Shown: positions 33,701-49,017, numbered from the stretch's first letter. The stretch: DNA of 64,000 nt from Doris montereyensis (GCA_037039925.1 JAXRKP010001463.1:12501-76500), one strand, 5' to 3'. The notes: a model not told the origin generated them from the sequence alone. A program made the numbers and translations.

Positions 33701-34894
33701 TCTCATCTCACCCGTCACTCACCACTATCACACAATCTTTAAATGTCATGAAATCCAATTTCCATCGAAAAAGTACCTTTTTAGACACCAAAATCCACCT
33801 AGGTCTACTTTCAACCTTCGGAGATTGTGGTAGATTTTATGAATGCTATATCTCTTATTATACAGCATCTATTAGTGTTATGCAATTTATTATCCGCATT
33901 AGATACTGTACCGAGTTTCATATATATAGTCAACATATAAGCCAACAAAAGTTAGTTACTGTTACTTTTGATTCAAAGGTTTGTCCAAAAAGTCTGATAT
34001 ATGAACTGTTCGAGATCAAGTAAACAGTCTGTTCTCTCGAGTCTCTCATCATGTCAGATTGGCGGAAATGATTAAAATCTTTTTATCGCCGTTTTGTCTC
34101 TCAGATGTGCCCAACTACAAAACTCCTTCCTTTCTTCTTAATGAAAAATGTTTTGATACATTTAATAAAAAAACAGATTGAAACTGATTGAGATTCGTTT
34201 TTTGATTTTTTCTTTTATGATCACTTTCGTTGGAAAAAAACCCTGATCCAAAGAAACAAAATAGAAAGAACCCCCCCCCGGTTTTAATCAAAGTTTCATC
34301 CCATTTACAATGGTTTCGACTTTTATGTCATTTGCATATCATTCCTCTGATATCTCTTGCTTCGTTCCTTTTACTTATTTTCCAACAACTTCATCTTTTA
34401 TCTTGCTGTTCTTGTAATTCATTATGAGATCAATGTATATGATGAACAAGGTAAACTCAAATTAAAGGAAGACAAAAAAAGAAGAATAAAGGTGACAAAA
34501 CAAACCTTTAGTCAAAGACAAAAATGCCACTGATTCGAGGGATGGGACTTTTACTGAGTACATTGGAATGGAACACTTTTTACCCTGTGTTTAAAGTTCT
34601 ATTCATTTCATGTCTAGATCTGTATGTGAATTAACGCTGAAAACAGCATAAATTTAACAATGCTTTCTGATATCATTAAAAAAAAGATTTTATGCATTTC
34701 TTAAAAACCAAGAAGAAATCTTACAAAATGGTTCATAAACTATGAATCATAATGGGACACAAATAAAACTAACCTACAAGTCTTTGTTGAATGTTACTCT
34801 TATTTCAGTTCTTTTCTTTATTATTGCATGAAAACAAGGCAAAGTAAATATCAGGTATTGAATGTTAGACACCATCATTTGCCACATGGTCTCA

Positions 34895-35963
34895 GAACAT
34901 TGGTCAAGACCTGCCACTCTAAATTTTAAAAAATCAGGACCTAGATGTAAAATAAATCAGGATCCAAGGGAAAAAAAATCAGGATACATGAATGATTTCA
35001 GGTATAGAGTCAACCGATCGCCTTATATTGAACTTAATGATAATAAAAAAGGTCATTGTTGACACTGGTTCTGCCTTTTCCCAAGTAAAATATCCATTGT
35101 AATCTTTTCCTCTCTTTCTCATCAGTGGTCATTTATCTTGCTAATCATTGCTATCATATTTTCACATTCTTCACACACACACGCCCACCCCACTCCTCCT
35201 GCTAACCGGTCAGACATACGTGCATGACATATCTGTCAATTATCATCTAATCTCTAGTCTGCCTTGCATTTGCCTTTCACTTTATAAATTGTTGCTCACT
35301 CCCTCTCTAAAACACACACTCACATACATTCGCGATCGCACGAAACACACACAAAAATGCTCTCTATTTCTCTTTTTACAAACACACACGCGTGACATTT
35401 CTCTCTCTCTCTCTCTGACAGACATGCGTTTGATCGCATTTTGCTGCAGGGGGAGTCATATTGTTTCAAATATTCTAATCTCGACTATATCTACTTAAGA
35501 GTACAGATACAGATCATCTAGACGTCCCTAATAGTAGGGACGTTTAGATCTAGATTTAACAAGTCATTGAATGTCAGCAAAACCTTCTGCTTGATCAGTT
35601 TGAAATTCAAGGCTCTAGTAATCGTGGTAGGCCTCAAGAACACGTAACCATACAACGATTTTTGAAGTCTCGAACAATATTCTGAAGAAACGGACAAAGA
35701 GAACAATATATTAGCGAAGAATCGAAACACCATTACTCATATTAACATGAATCCTGGATAGACACGACATCCGGCTATTGGCTGATTAAAAACCAAAATC
35801 GCATGCTGAATATACTGAACAATGCCGTCCAGGCAAGGACTGCAGTTGCATTACAAAAAATTTGGATGGGCCAACGGAAAATCAGAATTTTGCAAATTTT
35901 CTATAACAAATCGGGATGATTCGATTAAATCAGGATAAATGGCAGGTCTGTTGGCCATGTTCC
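34895..35963. mobile_element. Inverted-repeat element of unknown superfamily
   Basis: The left end GAACATTGGTCAAGACCTGC and the inverted right end (GAACATGGCCAACAGACCTGCC in minus reading, given here only in part as GACCTGCC) match over about 24 bp with small gaps. Both inner flanks repeat the motif ATCAGGA (three times on the left, once or twice on the right). Target duplications were not resolved and no transposase is seen. Confidence 0.5.
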
Positions 35964-36413
35964 AAACAAATACTTAAGGAAGTAAACGCAATATACTTGT
36001 CCTTTTCCATGGTAAAAACAAAGTGAAACGGCCATAAAAGAGACACATATAAATATGATTTTTGGCTTCATCAAATGTGGAAAGTGTGAAAAGCACAGAG
36101 TATGAATATATACCGTAAGCGTATAAAAAACAACAGATTAACATTTATTAACAAGAAATAATGTCCGTACCCACCGATACCTGTACTTATACACATAACA
36201 GAAAATTGTTAAACATTTCTTTAAAAATTAAATATAAAAAAGTAATTTGCTTTTTAGTCAGATGCGTCAATATATATAAGACATGTCAAAAAATAAAAAC
36301 AATACACATGATTTATGAAAGTATAAACAGACTTTTGGTATATAAGCAATCAACATCAAAACAAAGGGATCTTTTCAACAACAACAAAATTCTACGTTTA
36401 GATAAATGATATA

Positions 36414-36919
36414 CAGTAGTCTCCGCCAAAATGCACGGTTCACAATAAAGTTGTACATTTTAGCGAAGACGGAGGGTGGTGATGGTGAAGAAAATCGGCA
36501 ACAATGATTTCTCTAACTGGTTGACACACGTGTCACACAGAGTACGATCTCGGTGGGTAAAAGGGACAGAAGACCTTTCTCAGATTTTCTCACTGTGATC
36601 AAAAAGAGAGAGACGATCCGACTGTCTAGCAGACTTATCGAGTGAGGGAGGGTAAGGGTGACCAGAGCCGAGACAGCTAAGACTAGTTGGTTAAGATTTA
36701 GATGTCACACACACACCTGTGTGACAGATTGTGTCACTTGAATGAGGTGAAAAAGAGGTTATTGTTTATTGTTCACAGGAATTGTTGCATCTTGGCGAAG
36801 TCAAGCCAACCGTTGTTGCATTTTGAGTGAGTTAATAGCGTTGTAAAATTCTGTCACAAAAAAAGTGCATTATGATGAATCATGCATTTTGACGGCATGC
36901 AATTTGGCAGAGACTACTA
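36414..36919. mobile_element. TA-flanked pogo/mariner-like MITE
   Basis: The left end CAGTAGTCTCCGCCAAAATG matches the inverted right end TAGTAGTCTCTGCCAAATTG; both are flanked by TA (36412-36413, 36920-36921). The ends resemble those of the 3319-4138 element (CAGTAGT...CC-AAATGC), so the two are probably related families. 506 bp, non-coding. Confidence 0.72.
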
Positions 36920-38267
36920 TATATTGAAATCGAATACAAAACAAACAATTTTTTTTTATCTGTCAAATCTTGCTGCTACAGCGTTGGGGCTGGATTAACT
37001 AAGGCAAAGTTGTATGTCACTGATACCACCCAGGTCGGTCAAGTTGTATGAGGTCAGAGTGTACTCCAATTCAAAAGGTTGAAATTAAAATGACACAATT
37101 TTACTCTTTCCTCATAATGAAGCATCACAGTCACAGTAGTACAATATCGTCTCTATCAGTTTTCATGATAAAGATCATAACAAGATTATATATTGACAGT
37201 GATAGTTGCAAAGTGTGTAGATAAAATATATGGAGTTTTCCGAAAGTAGGAAAAAAATGATTTCTCTTTTTGTAAATATCATTTAACTGTGGGATATAGA
37301 TCTATGTAGTTTTGAGCAAATAGGAAAAAAAATTTCTCTTGGTGAAAATCATGTATCTGTGGGATATAGTAATGTAAATGATGAATGATGGTCAACACAG
37401 TTAAACGGTTTTATTATTCATTAAATCTAGTTATTTACACTTAATATATGATAGTAAAAACGGAAAAATTCTGAGCCAGACTCACTATCGAAGTATGTGT
37501 AATTTTATTTAAAAAAAGACTTGGCTTAACACATGTCCAATGCAGTTTGTGACTATTACCATTTATATTACACATGTGTCATATAAAATATATATGTTTT
37601 TTTTGTCAATGGTTTTTGAAAGAAACAATATTGATTTCATGATTACTTTAAAGTACATATATACAAAAAAACAATATTGAATATGCATTAAAAGTAATGC
37701 TAAAGGTGATTAAAACTTTTAAAGTCTGAAATAAATTAAAACGTGAGATGGAGGAGGAATAAGAGAATTATGAAAAGATCACTTAGAAGAGGACTTTGGT
37801 AAGCAAACATATATGTACCATTTTGAATAAAAGAGGCAAAAAAAACCTCTGACAACCTAAAGAAAACAACTAAATAAACCGCCAAAAGCCAGAAAATAAT
37901 CAACTAACAATTCATAAGAAAAGTATCAACAAGTATTATCCAAAGTAGAGGAAGCAGAAAGGAATAAAATGTAGAAGGATAAAAAGGTGGTGCAATTAAA
38001 AGAAAACATGACGAGAAAAACACCCCAATCTATCATTCTCACAAACATTAATCCAAATAAAATCTTCAATATATTAGGAGACAAAGTCGATAACAAAATT
38101 AGTTTCATGTCTAATTGAGGAATGTTGGCTGGCAGATAGTTTTTATCTGCATACACAATACACTTTACACAAATAAAGGCGATTTTGAGTTTACTCTCTA
38201 TCTCTGTGATAAATCATGTTACATACTCATATTACACAAACAAAATTTCCTATGAAAATAAATGTTG

Positions 38268-41200
38268 TTAGGGCCACCAGATGACAGACAGGATAGAGTT
38301 AGCCACAGCATTCAGTTCTATGTAGCTGCCTGTTTCAGTTTTAATTGCAATCTTCACATCTTGATAGCCCCTGTAAAAATAAAAGACAAACAGTAAGGCA
38401 AGGGGCATGTTGAAAGTGATGAATAAGGACATGAAATAATATCAATATTAAAGTCTCGTAGGAACAAAGACAAGACAAATACAAAGGAATAAGCAGGAAA
38501 ACAATCTTAGGGCATTAACAATCAATGGAATCGAACTTATGACCTCTGTATTGGCACCATGACCTTGCCATGAAAAGGAGTGCACTACCAACCAAGCTTA
38601 CTACATGTACAAGGGTAGTTAGCTTGGTAGTGTTCTCTCTTTTCATGGCAACATGATGGGTACCTACGCAGAGGTCATGGGTTTGAAGCCATTAATGCCC
38701 CAGGACTTCATTTTCTGACTGTTCCTTTTATTTGTCTTGTCTTTGGTCCTATGGGGTTTTAATTTAATATAATTTCATGTCCTTATTCATTACATTATAG
38801 AAAATACAAGCAGAAAAGATTAGGGCAATATCATTTTATCATGTATGGTTGCTTGCAAATTGCAATAGACACCAAGCCTTTCATCTCAATCTCATTATGA
38901 CTTTTCTGAGCAAATAATTATGAATGTCTGTTTTAAAAGCTAGGGACTTTGGATTATTGATTTCAAATGTTTTCCATGTCTTGACCTTTTCTTATACTGA
39001 ATTTTATGCACACTGATTCAACTGTCAGCTACAACCAATAATTTCAGAAGTAAATATGGTAGGTGAAACATAAAATATTATTTTATATTGGTTGTCACCA
39101 ATCTCTGGATAGTCATAAATATGAATTAACAATATCATCAACACAGAGAAATTTCCTTATTCCACAAAAGAAGTAGGGCATTTCATTCAAAATGTAATTT
39201 CAGTGTTAATTCAGCAGAATTGTGTCATTTGTCAGTAAAACTGATATTTAAGAATTATTTTCAATGGCATAAAAGGTAATGTCCATCACTATCTCACACT
39301 TCGAGAAATAAAGAGTCTCCTAAACATTTAAATGTTAAACTTTGTCAAAATGTCTTACAAGTTTTGAAGCACCACCACCACAGATTTGTCAGGACGGAGC
39401 GCTGCAGTTATTTCAATATCAGGGTTGTCTTTGACAGCCGTCAACTTCACCCACACTGATCCAGGGACAATGAATTTACTGTTTAATGAAAAGATGAAAA
39501 AAACTCTCACAATGTTAACAGTAGTACATTAAAAAGCAGACATAAACAAAGCTAGTATAATGAGACCTAGAAGATAGCTTTAGTCCACTTCAAATTAAAA
39601 ATCTTATTATAATTATTATTAATTGTTGCATTTGAAAGGAGAAGGAAAGAAGAAGAAAGAAAATTGTCATTTTCCCCTTCCAAAAATAAATACATAAAAA
39701 AAAACCCCCAAAAACAGCAACTGACTAATAAATGCATAAAAAATGCCCACCCCAACAAAAGAAAGAGAAAAAGAAAACTACAATTTTACTATTGATTATG
39801 CAATCTGTGAATGACTAAAAATGACACTGACACACACTATCTTTAATTAAGCATGTGCCTATGATTACTATGAAACACTCAACAACAGCTCTACAGGCCC
39901 TGTAACAGCACAATGTAGGTTGAGTAGCATGAAGAAAAATGAAACTCAAAATGCACTCATCAATTATTACGTGAAACCAAAACAAAACTTTTCCTGACTG
40001 AGAGAGAAATCATTTATCTTACATTATTCATCTAACCCATACACCGGAAGGTAGAATGGGAACTGATAAAGAAATATGAAAAAATTGAAAGATATTATTT
40101 ATCTAACGATATTCAGTTACATAAACAGAGTACTTGTCCTCATAGAACGATAAGAGAAAATGAGGACTCTTTCATTCGTCATCGCCTGAAAAGTCTTACC
40201 TCACATGACCAAGAGCGTAGAACATTGGCTGTTTATAAAAACGCTTCTTCTCTGCATCCACTATGATAGGACTGTCAACAAAATTAGAGACCCAGTTTGG
40301 GCCTCCTTTCAGGTCAAGTGCCAAATTCCAGTCTGTCCAACCTGTCACCCAGTGGTTCAAATTCTGTATGGTAGAGAAATGTGTCATACAAATGTGAATG
40401 TTTGGCTCTTTTAAACATTTTGTTTTATTTTCATTGCAAATTACCTCGTCCACTATATGCGGTGATCTCACAATCAGTGCGGAGATCTCAGAGTCAGAGT
40501 GAATTAAGAAGAAACGACAAGCTGAAATACATATATATGTGAAAGAGTGAAAGGAAAAAAACAGGACCTATCGGTAGCACTTGCCAACCACCCACAGGTG
40601 CTTTGAAACAATCCTCAGTGTAAAGATAAATAGTAGATAGACAATATGAGACAGAGAACCAAATTTATGTTTCACAATGGGAGAAACTTTTTTTTCTCTT
40701 TTGGGGAGGGTGTGCATGTGTATGGAAATTGGGGGGGTGGGGTTTTGCTTTGTTTTTCTGTTATGTCTATATTATTGTTATGTTATTTGCATTAGGATGA
40801 TGTCTTGACTGACCGAAGGCTAAGGGAGTCAACCCCAACAGAAGATCACAAATAAGGCCCGGTAGGGGTCTCAACATCCCAACCACCTACCTATGGTACA
40901 GTGGACTAATCACCTGCTAAACCCAAAACCAACCGATTTAGAGAAACAAAGATATGATACCGAAACTGACCTTAAGAAGACAACTCTGGAAATGAATGCC
41001 GATTTTGTTAGGGTTTTTTGACAGACAGCTAGAGAGATAGATAGATATATTGTTAGGGAGATAGAAAAGAAACATATAGATAGATGTAGATAGATAAATA
41101 AACAGAATGACCGATAGGTAAACTGATACCAACAGGCATACAATACACAATGATAATGATACAACAATGGTCAAATGCCTATTACCTGCTGAAGTCCGAA

Positions 41201-44200
41201 AAAAATTCTTTGAGTAAAAAAAAGAAGAAAAAAAGAAACAAAAGAGTGATGGCTGCTAATACGTGTGATGCATACATACAGAAACAGAGAGACAAATTTA
41301 CTTCCTATGAAATGACACATATACGATAAATATAAAAATATTTAAACATTAATGGATTTTTCTTTCCACTCACTGTGATAATATCATTGGTATAAGACTT
41401 TGCCCTGTCCCAGGCACCAAGGTCAACATGATTTTGCCATGGCATGGAGCCTTCACATGCTTCTGATGCAAACAAAAACTTGGTTGGGAAAGCCTTATGG
41501 ACAAAGTCCAGCACATTTGGGGGCACAGCGGCATCAATGTACCAATGAAGAGCAAGACCAGAGACGTATTTGCTGGCATCTGGGTCTGAGAAGATCTGGA
41601 ATAGGAAGAAATTATTCAAACGCATAAAATGACCATATAACATATGGACGGTGAAAATCGCAAACCGTGTAAGTTTAAAACTAGTAACACTCCCCCCCCT
41701 GCCGTTTATTTAACATCAGGAAGCCCCTTTCCTTCGTCTAGTTAGGATTCCGTGGCACAAGAACCAATAGTAACTCACATAAATATAATAACCATATGAG
41801 CAATCTGTGTAATTGGGTCTAGTTTTTGATATTGCAAACCGTGTATGTCTATGAAAATAGATTAAAAAGCGCAACATCTTTTTCTTTGATTTTCACAAAA
41901 CATCCAAAAGTTGGACTTTCACGATAGTTATCATGTTACTTTCACATAACTAATAACATTAGAAATATACTAAGATTTGTTTTAAAGGTTTTCACCAGTT
42001 GTAATAGGTTTTGATATTGATGTAATCTTAAAAAGCATCAGTTGCATTAGGTTTTGATGTTGATGTAATCTTAAATGGCAAGGTTTATAATTGTATAAAA
42101 TCAATAGTCAAGAGGAGAGAATTGAGACAAATGCCAGATGGAAAGGCCTGGTTTTCCTGTTGTATGCTGCATGTTTAATTCTAAAACAAAATCTTGAGAT
42201 ACAGCGTCTTTATGGAAGAATCTTCATGATGAAAAAACCCAAAATGACTAAGAAGTGTAAATAAAAGAAGAAAAGAAAAAGGCTTTTCTTGATGTAGTAG
42301 CAATACACGACATGGATTGATAACTTACAACTTTAGCCCAGTCAACAGCGAAAAGTCGCTGATCATCCAAAATCATCAAATTTGTATCACCAAAACCAGC
42401 TGAATGAAGAGCTGGCCCAAGGTCCTTTTTAACAAAGTCGCGCTCCAACGTCAGCAGTGTAACCCATTGCTTGGAAAGGGAAATTATCCATCAGACCGTC
42501 AACAGGTTCATTCTGTACTGTCAGCCCCCAAAAGTTAATGTTATGTTTCTTGTATTCCTGTAAGAACCTAGAATAAAATACAAAACACCATCAATGACCT
42601 TTCTTATCTTGTTTTAAGGCTAACTGAGAAGAGAAAACAACAAATACAACATAAGTAAAAACCTAACGTTACAATAAACATGTCATCTTCAAACAACAAT
42701 TACAAGATGAAGTCATAAATGTCTTTCTATTTCAACATAACTTTTACATAAAAAATCTATTTACAATCATATTTTCATAGTGTGTACCTCCATGTTTCAT
42801 GTTGCTTTGTCAGTAACGTTTATTGACTATATTTGACTTAGGCCCTTCGCTATCGAGGTCATCACACTTCCCAGCCTTGGCTGTTTTTCTTAATTTGCAT
42901 GGTGAAAAAAAGTAAAAAAGCATCATAAGTAAGAGCACCCCACCTGACAAAATATTGAGCCCAAGTTTTATAGTAGTTTTCTCCAGGTTGGCCCTTTAAT
43001 GTTCCTTTGCCAGTCATGTTTCCATTTGTTTTCATCCATGCTGGGGCACTCCAAGGACTGGCGAAGAATTTGATTTGCTGAGAACTTTTCTTCATGGCTT
43101 TCTGAACATAAGGAATCTGAGAAAACAAATAGCCAAACCCAAACAAATAAGTACATTTTTGACACATTAAAAGTAAAAAAGACTAATTCATTTTAGCAGC
43201 AAATAAAGGGAAATAGAAACTCCCTATGTAATTGTGGATATATCTCTAATTCTAGTGTGTTAAGTCAAATCATTGAAAGAGTAGAAAAAAAAAAAACTGG
43301 AGAGGAACTCATTTCATATTTCCTGCAATAAATGCAGTGTAGTGAAACATTTGAAAGATTTGATTTTGAAGGATAAATATCTTGACTTATTCAATAATCT
43401 CTGCCTCCATTACAATAATAAAACGACACCTTTACTTTATCTGAAATAAAGAAAATAAATCACCTACTGAAATAACACTTATTTGAAAGGAGAAAATGTT
43501 TTTTCTCCTTAAGGGGAGGGGGTGGGGGTCCTTGACTGGCGAGTTTGGGACCAAAAGCTGATTTTCTGTTCTTTGCATATTTGGGTAGAATATAGAGGAA
43601 AAAACAAAAAACTGGTCATTTTGATGTCTGTTTTCACAACAGTGCACATCTAAACCTAGATTTATATTCCTCTGTACATTAGTAACAATGTCAGAGACTG
43701 CTGAAAGAGTAAGGGGACTGCTACAACAAGGGAAATCCATCTAAAGTGTTTGTTTTGTGTTATTTTCTTTTGATTTTTTTACTTACATTTTTCTCGAAAT
43801 ATAGTTTTTTCACACTAAAATTCTATCTTCTCCACCATTTACATAACGATTTGTATTATATTTGCACACAGGTTCCTCTTGTCAATGTTAATAGAATGAC
43901 GTTGTTTAAAAAAAAATATTGTTAACTTTTTGAGAATTTATATTTTTTTTGTAATAAAAATGCTGTTTTTGTACATTCACGATAGATGGTATTTCAAAAA
44001 TTCATTAAAAAAAAACCTATCTAAAATATAAAAAAACACTACTGTTGATCTGCATAGATTTTGAGTGATTTTATTCATAACTAAGGAGGAGATAGATTTT
44101 GAAAATTGGTTCTAAATCCAAGATGGTGGCCGTTTCTATGGCAACCAAGGACACTACAAACTTTTCAATGATATAAGATGACTATATTTTGACAGTTACT

Positions 44201-47200
44201 CATGTACATACTAAAAGCAAAAACCTAACCCCAAAAGCACAAAAAATCACTTCAGGAGCCCCCCCCCCCCCCAAACTGAACTCTTTTTCTCTCTCTACCT
44301 TATATTTTAAATCTTCTGTGGTAAGAGCAAACTTGGTCAGGTTTAAATCGCCTGGATTATCATCATAGGAGTAAGCATGAGTTGAAAAGTCACAGCTGGC
44401 CATAGGCAGACGACCAATGGAATAGCCAATACCTGCAGCATTCAGATGTTAGAAAAAAACCCAAATTAACAGAAATAATAAATAATCTTCTGCAATCCTC
44501 TCACAAGAATATATATATATATATAAAAGGATATGAGAAAGTCATAGATTTACAGATTGATAGGTGAATAGATACATATACATACATAAGTATCATATAT
44601 ATATATATATTATATATATATATATGTCAATTTAATTATCTAAACATGTGTATCAATTTATCTATTTTCTCTTATTTCATCTAAGAAAGGGAGCCCTCAT
44701 TGTGTAAATGAAGGTCAAGAACCTCTGGTCAATAGAAATCATGTTTGAATGAGAAATGTACAATGACCTAACTCGTTAAGAGTTTTCAAAATATCTAAAT
44801 TTCTAATTCTAAATCTATACCTCATGTTCTATTTGTAATTTTCTTAGACTTATTCCTCAATTGAGCAATGATATTAGATTATAATTCATTGAGTAGCCAA
44901 TGTGTTTTAAAGTATTGGATGAAGTGAAAATCAGTTTCCGATCTCCCTTGCATAATTTTACTCAGCTAACTTTTTTATATGTTTGGAAATTTACGTTGAC
45001 GATGAATATATATCACTTTCATATATTCATTCTCTCTCTCTACGTGAGGCCATACATATTAAGAAGTTCAGTAACATATGCATCATTGAGGAAAATTGCT
45101 ACAAAGGGATAAATGACATTTTTTAAAATCTAAAAGAATTGATTTGGAATTGCAGAAATGGAAGCTTCGCTTTTACTTCACAACCGTTTAAAAAAAAAAA
45201 ACTACCTTTTTGTGAAAGTTTGTTTCCATTAGCTGTGAGATGGTTTGTGTTTTAAAGTCCTGAAATGAAAGGCCTTTGCAAAGTATGGCAGACGCTAAAA
45301 TGAACCAGACTCTCTTTTGTCTTTCTGACATAACGAAAACAAATGTAGGATCAATCTTCTTTATCTTTGAGACACAATTGATAATGTTGTAAGTTTGAAA
45401 TCATGATGATACTGGTTCAAATAGCTCACCATTTGGGCCATAGTATGCATCAATCAACTTGTCCTGAACATCACTTGGAAGACTGGCAATATTTATTCCA
45501 GCAGCATCAGTGAAAGCTCCTCCAAACCCAATGATGGTCTGTCTAGTTTCATTTGTATTCAGAGAGTAAACAACTGAAAAAAATAGTTTTGAAAATAAAA
45601 TAAATATATCTAAAAACAAAGAAAAATATAAAAATCAAAATCTAGCTGTCTCCTTTAAACTCACAATAATACAACTTCACACAGTGAAATATCAATATTA
45701 CGATTTTAAAAACATGCTTGAACAACAAAATAGCTGAATCGATTCTGAGTCATTGTAAAATTATAAGTTTCTGATTCAAATTGTAAAAATATCACAGTAT
45801 GGACACATTATTTAGTTTTACAATTTTTTTTATGAAGGCCTATAGAATGTATGCCCTAAGATTTCCTTTATTTTAACACCTAGACAACCAGGAGCTTGAC
45901 AAAGTTGTTAGTATCATACATAATAAAAATGTTTAAAATTAAAACAATCAGTACAGGTTCGTTGAAGAGAATTGTCTTAATTTTCTTTATGAACAAATTT
46001 GTTTATATATTGTATACAGTACAGCCCATATTGTCTGAAAACGTGTTTGACGAAAACATTCAGTCCCTGAATTTATGACAAAGTCCCAACACAGATCATT
46101 CTTTGTCTTTGTAAGTTCTATACACATTCCCTGAATGCTTATAGTTATTCCCAAACTAACTTCACATTAATAAACCAAGTTTGTTAATTTTTTTCCTAGT
46201 AGAGTACCACGAACAACAGTGCACTGCTCCACAACAATATATGTAGGATTAACATTATATATATATCAGATCTTAATTCTACAATGTGTAAAAATATGAT
46301 AATGACGGGTGCCAGTCTCTATTGTGCCCTCTTAAACTCAACTGAAATCTATTCTCTCTTAACAGGGCAGCCTCTAGCTTGAAACTTAACCTATATTGTT
46401 GATGATATTGGCACCCCGCTCTCTGGTCCTTCCCCCATGCAAAAGTGATTCCTTCTTCTTAGGCCTATAGGAATGGATTTAGACCTCTACGCATGTCCCC
46501 TCCTCTCACCCACTTTTACTTTCACTTAGCCTAGGGTACTGTCCAAGACTGCCCACAACCACAAAACAAAACAAATGTAAAAAGCAGCACAACCGATAAC
46601 GTTGTAGGCCTATCCTTTTAAAGGGATGTCACATCACTCACCACAACATTCAGGGGACATAAGTTAGTAAATATTTTGAAATTATGAGATCGCCTACAAT
46701 ATTCCCTGAAAGTGAAACACTTATTCCAGACTAATTTTCCTGTCCCAAGGAGCTTGGGGAAAACAGACTGCACCATATATCTATAAAAGCTATGTTAGGC
46801 AAAAACAATGCAAATAATTCATTCAAATGACTCATGAGCACTTTTGATACTTGAAACTGGTTTTAAAATCAATCAACCGATCAATACATACATAAGTACA
46901 TACACACAAATACACATATAAATACATGCATACATAACATACGTACACACATCATATACATACAAATAGTTAGTTACATGTATTTAGTTTATATTGATAA
47001 TTTATATATTATATATAAATATATACCTTAAAAAACAACAAAATAAGAACGAATAATTGAGGTTTAGGTTTGTTTGACCTTGAGCTGAAGTTGAGTTGCT
47101 CTCATGGAAAATCTGTTTGCTGAACCTGAGCCCAGATTGTGTTGAAGAGTAAACAGCATACTGGCCTCTGGGTAACTTTGACAATGAAGGGGCATCATCA

Positions 47201-48789
47201 CAATATGTCCCGTTGCATACACATACTATATGACTTGGTCTCACCGTATAAGGAGCACAAGCCAAACCTTAGAGTTAAGCAAAGATAAAACAGAAATAAA
47301 AAATTTATAAAAATGATGTTATTGTAAATATTCATTGCTTTATAGCGCAGATTTTTTTTTGATGGGCAGAGGGTGAACAGCATGCTTATAAAAATAAAAC
47401 AGGACTGATATTAATGAATTGCTGTTTATACCCTTAAATACCAGGAAAACGCATTACATGATTTAAAAAAATAGGTAGACATTCATCACATCCAATAAAA
47501 TATAAATTATCAAAGATGACAGAAATGTAAAAATGCAAAATGCATTTTTAAAGTAAAAATGAAATGTCAAATGTGGTAACGACACAAATATATGCTCAAT
47601 CTCATAAATCATGTGATATCATCTTTTCATAATAATAATAACAGTTGTTATTTATAATGCGCATCCCACGAATAAGGAGGCTTTGGATGCAATACATCTC
47701 TTGTGGGCAGGGGGCGGGGAGGTGCCTGTGTGTCAGGGATCGGAAGAAGTACTATAGTCGGGACCCTGTCATTATTTTAACATCTATCACCATTCGTGAC
47801 ACACAGGACACCCCTTGCCCCATCTGAGCTAAGAGTAGGTGATAGAGATGTTAAAATAATGACATGGTACTGACCATGGAACTCCTTTTATAGAATTTTG
47901 AATTTGAATTTATTTTAACACAAGAAAAGCGGCTCGCTCAGCCAGCACAATGGCCACACGCTAGTTGGCTCATTTAAGTCATCGCCGTGGCGCAAGGCTG
48001 CCCAAAAAGTTTTACGAGTTCACGGGAAGTGTGACTTCTGACCAGGCCATCACCAATCCATTGAATTCAGTTGCATGGCGATCATCTGGTTTCACCCAAG
48101 CCAAGCCAAACTAGGATGATACCATTCTTTTCAATTAAGTAGGAGACAACAAGACCATTATGTATCTGTGCAAACACACATTCTTATTATCAGCTCAATC
48201 ACACAAACTTTCAAAACAGACCAGCTCACATTTACACCCTCCTGGCGATGAACGTGTCCTAGAAGGATCATTCCATTTTACAATCTAGGGGTGACCAATG
48301 AATGAAATTTGTATAGAAAGCCTACTTCATGCATATTACAGCTGTTAGCATCGTTACTATCAGTTTTATCTAAGTCAAAGATAATGATGGACACACCCAT
48401 TTAGAAATAGACTCAACCGAAGGCTTTTGGACGTAAACTTATGAGCCTGAACGCGTCCTTTTTCCTGTTTACTAAATGGTTAACCAATCAGAGAGCATTA
48501 GTTTAAAAGAGGATTAAAAGATGATGAGCGTAAGACAGTAAGAGGGTAACAAGGAGTGACAGTCAGGCCTCTCTTGACATGTCCTTCCTTCCCGGCAAAT
48601 GCCGGGCATCGCTAAGAAGTTTGTAGCAGGCAAAAGGCAAATCCTGGGCGTAGCGCTGGACGGAGTGCTGTAACAAACCGGCATTTATCGGTCATAGTCA
48701 CAGCCTTACCTGTTACCAGGGTTTTATGAAACGTAGCAAAAGCTGAGGATTTTGATCTAACTAATAGATCTATAGACAGGGTAAACAAA

Positions 48790-48859
<70 letters not shown>

Positions 48860-49017
48860 GATTTGTACTTCAACAAAATGGATCATTTGGAATTTCACAC
48901 AAAATGAATGCTCACGCTATATCGTTGTTAATTTGTTACGAGTGTGTGACTCAAAGTTTGTCTCTCTCAAACACAAGTCACAAACGTTTCTAACAATTAA
49001 TTACAACTTTCTCTCTA

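Larger units (their letters stand above)
30990..38267. other. Gene-free interval between convergent PIGO and GBA
   Basis: Holds the PIGO 3' UTR (end not identified), a SINE (31255), a (TG)n run (32706-32727), a promoter-like or LTR-like block (33227-33700), an inverted-repeat element (34895-35963), a pogo-like MITE (36414-36919) and the GBA 3' UTR. No open frame here resembles a known protein. Confidence 0.6.

Noticed and set aside
33546..34023. Overlapping 95- and 137-codon frames after the promoter-like block
   Set aside because: Low-complexity composition, no homology recognised, and two frames compete over the same DNA.
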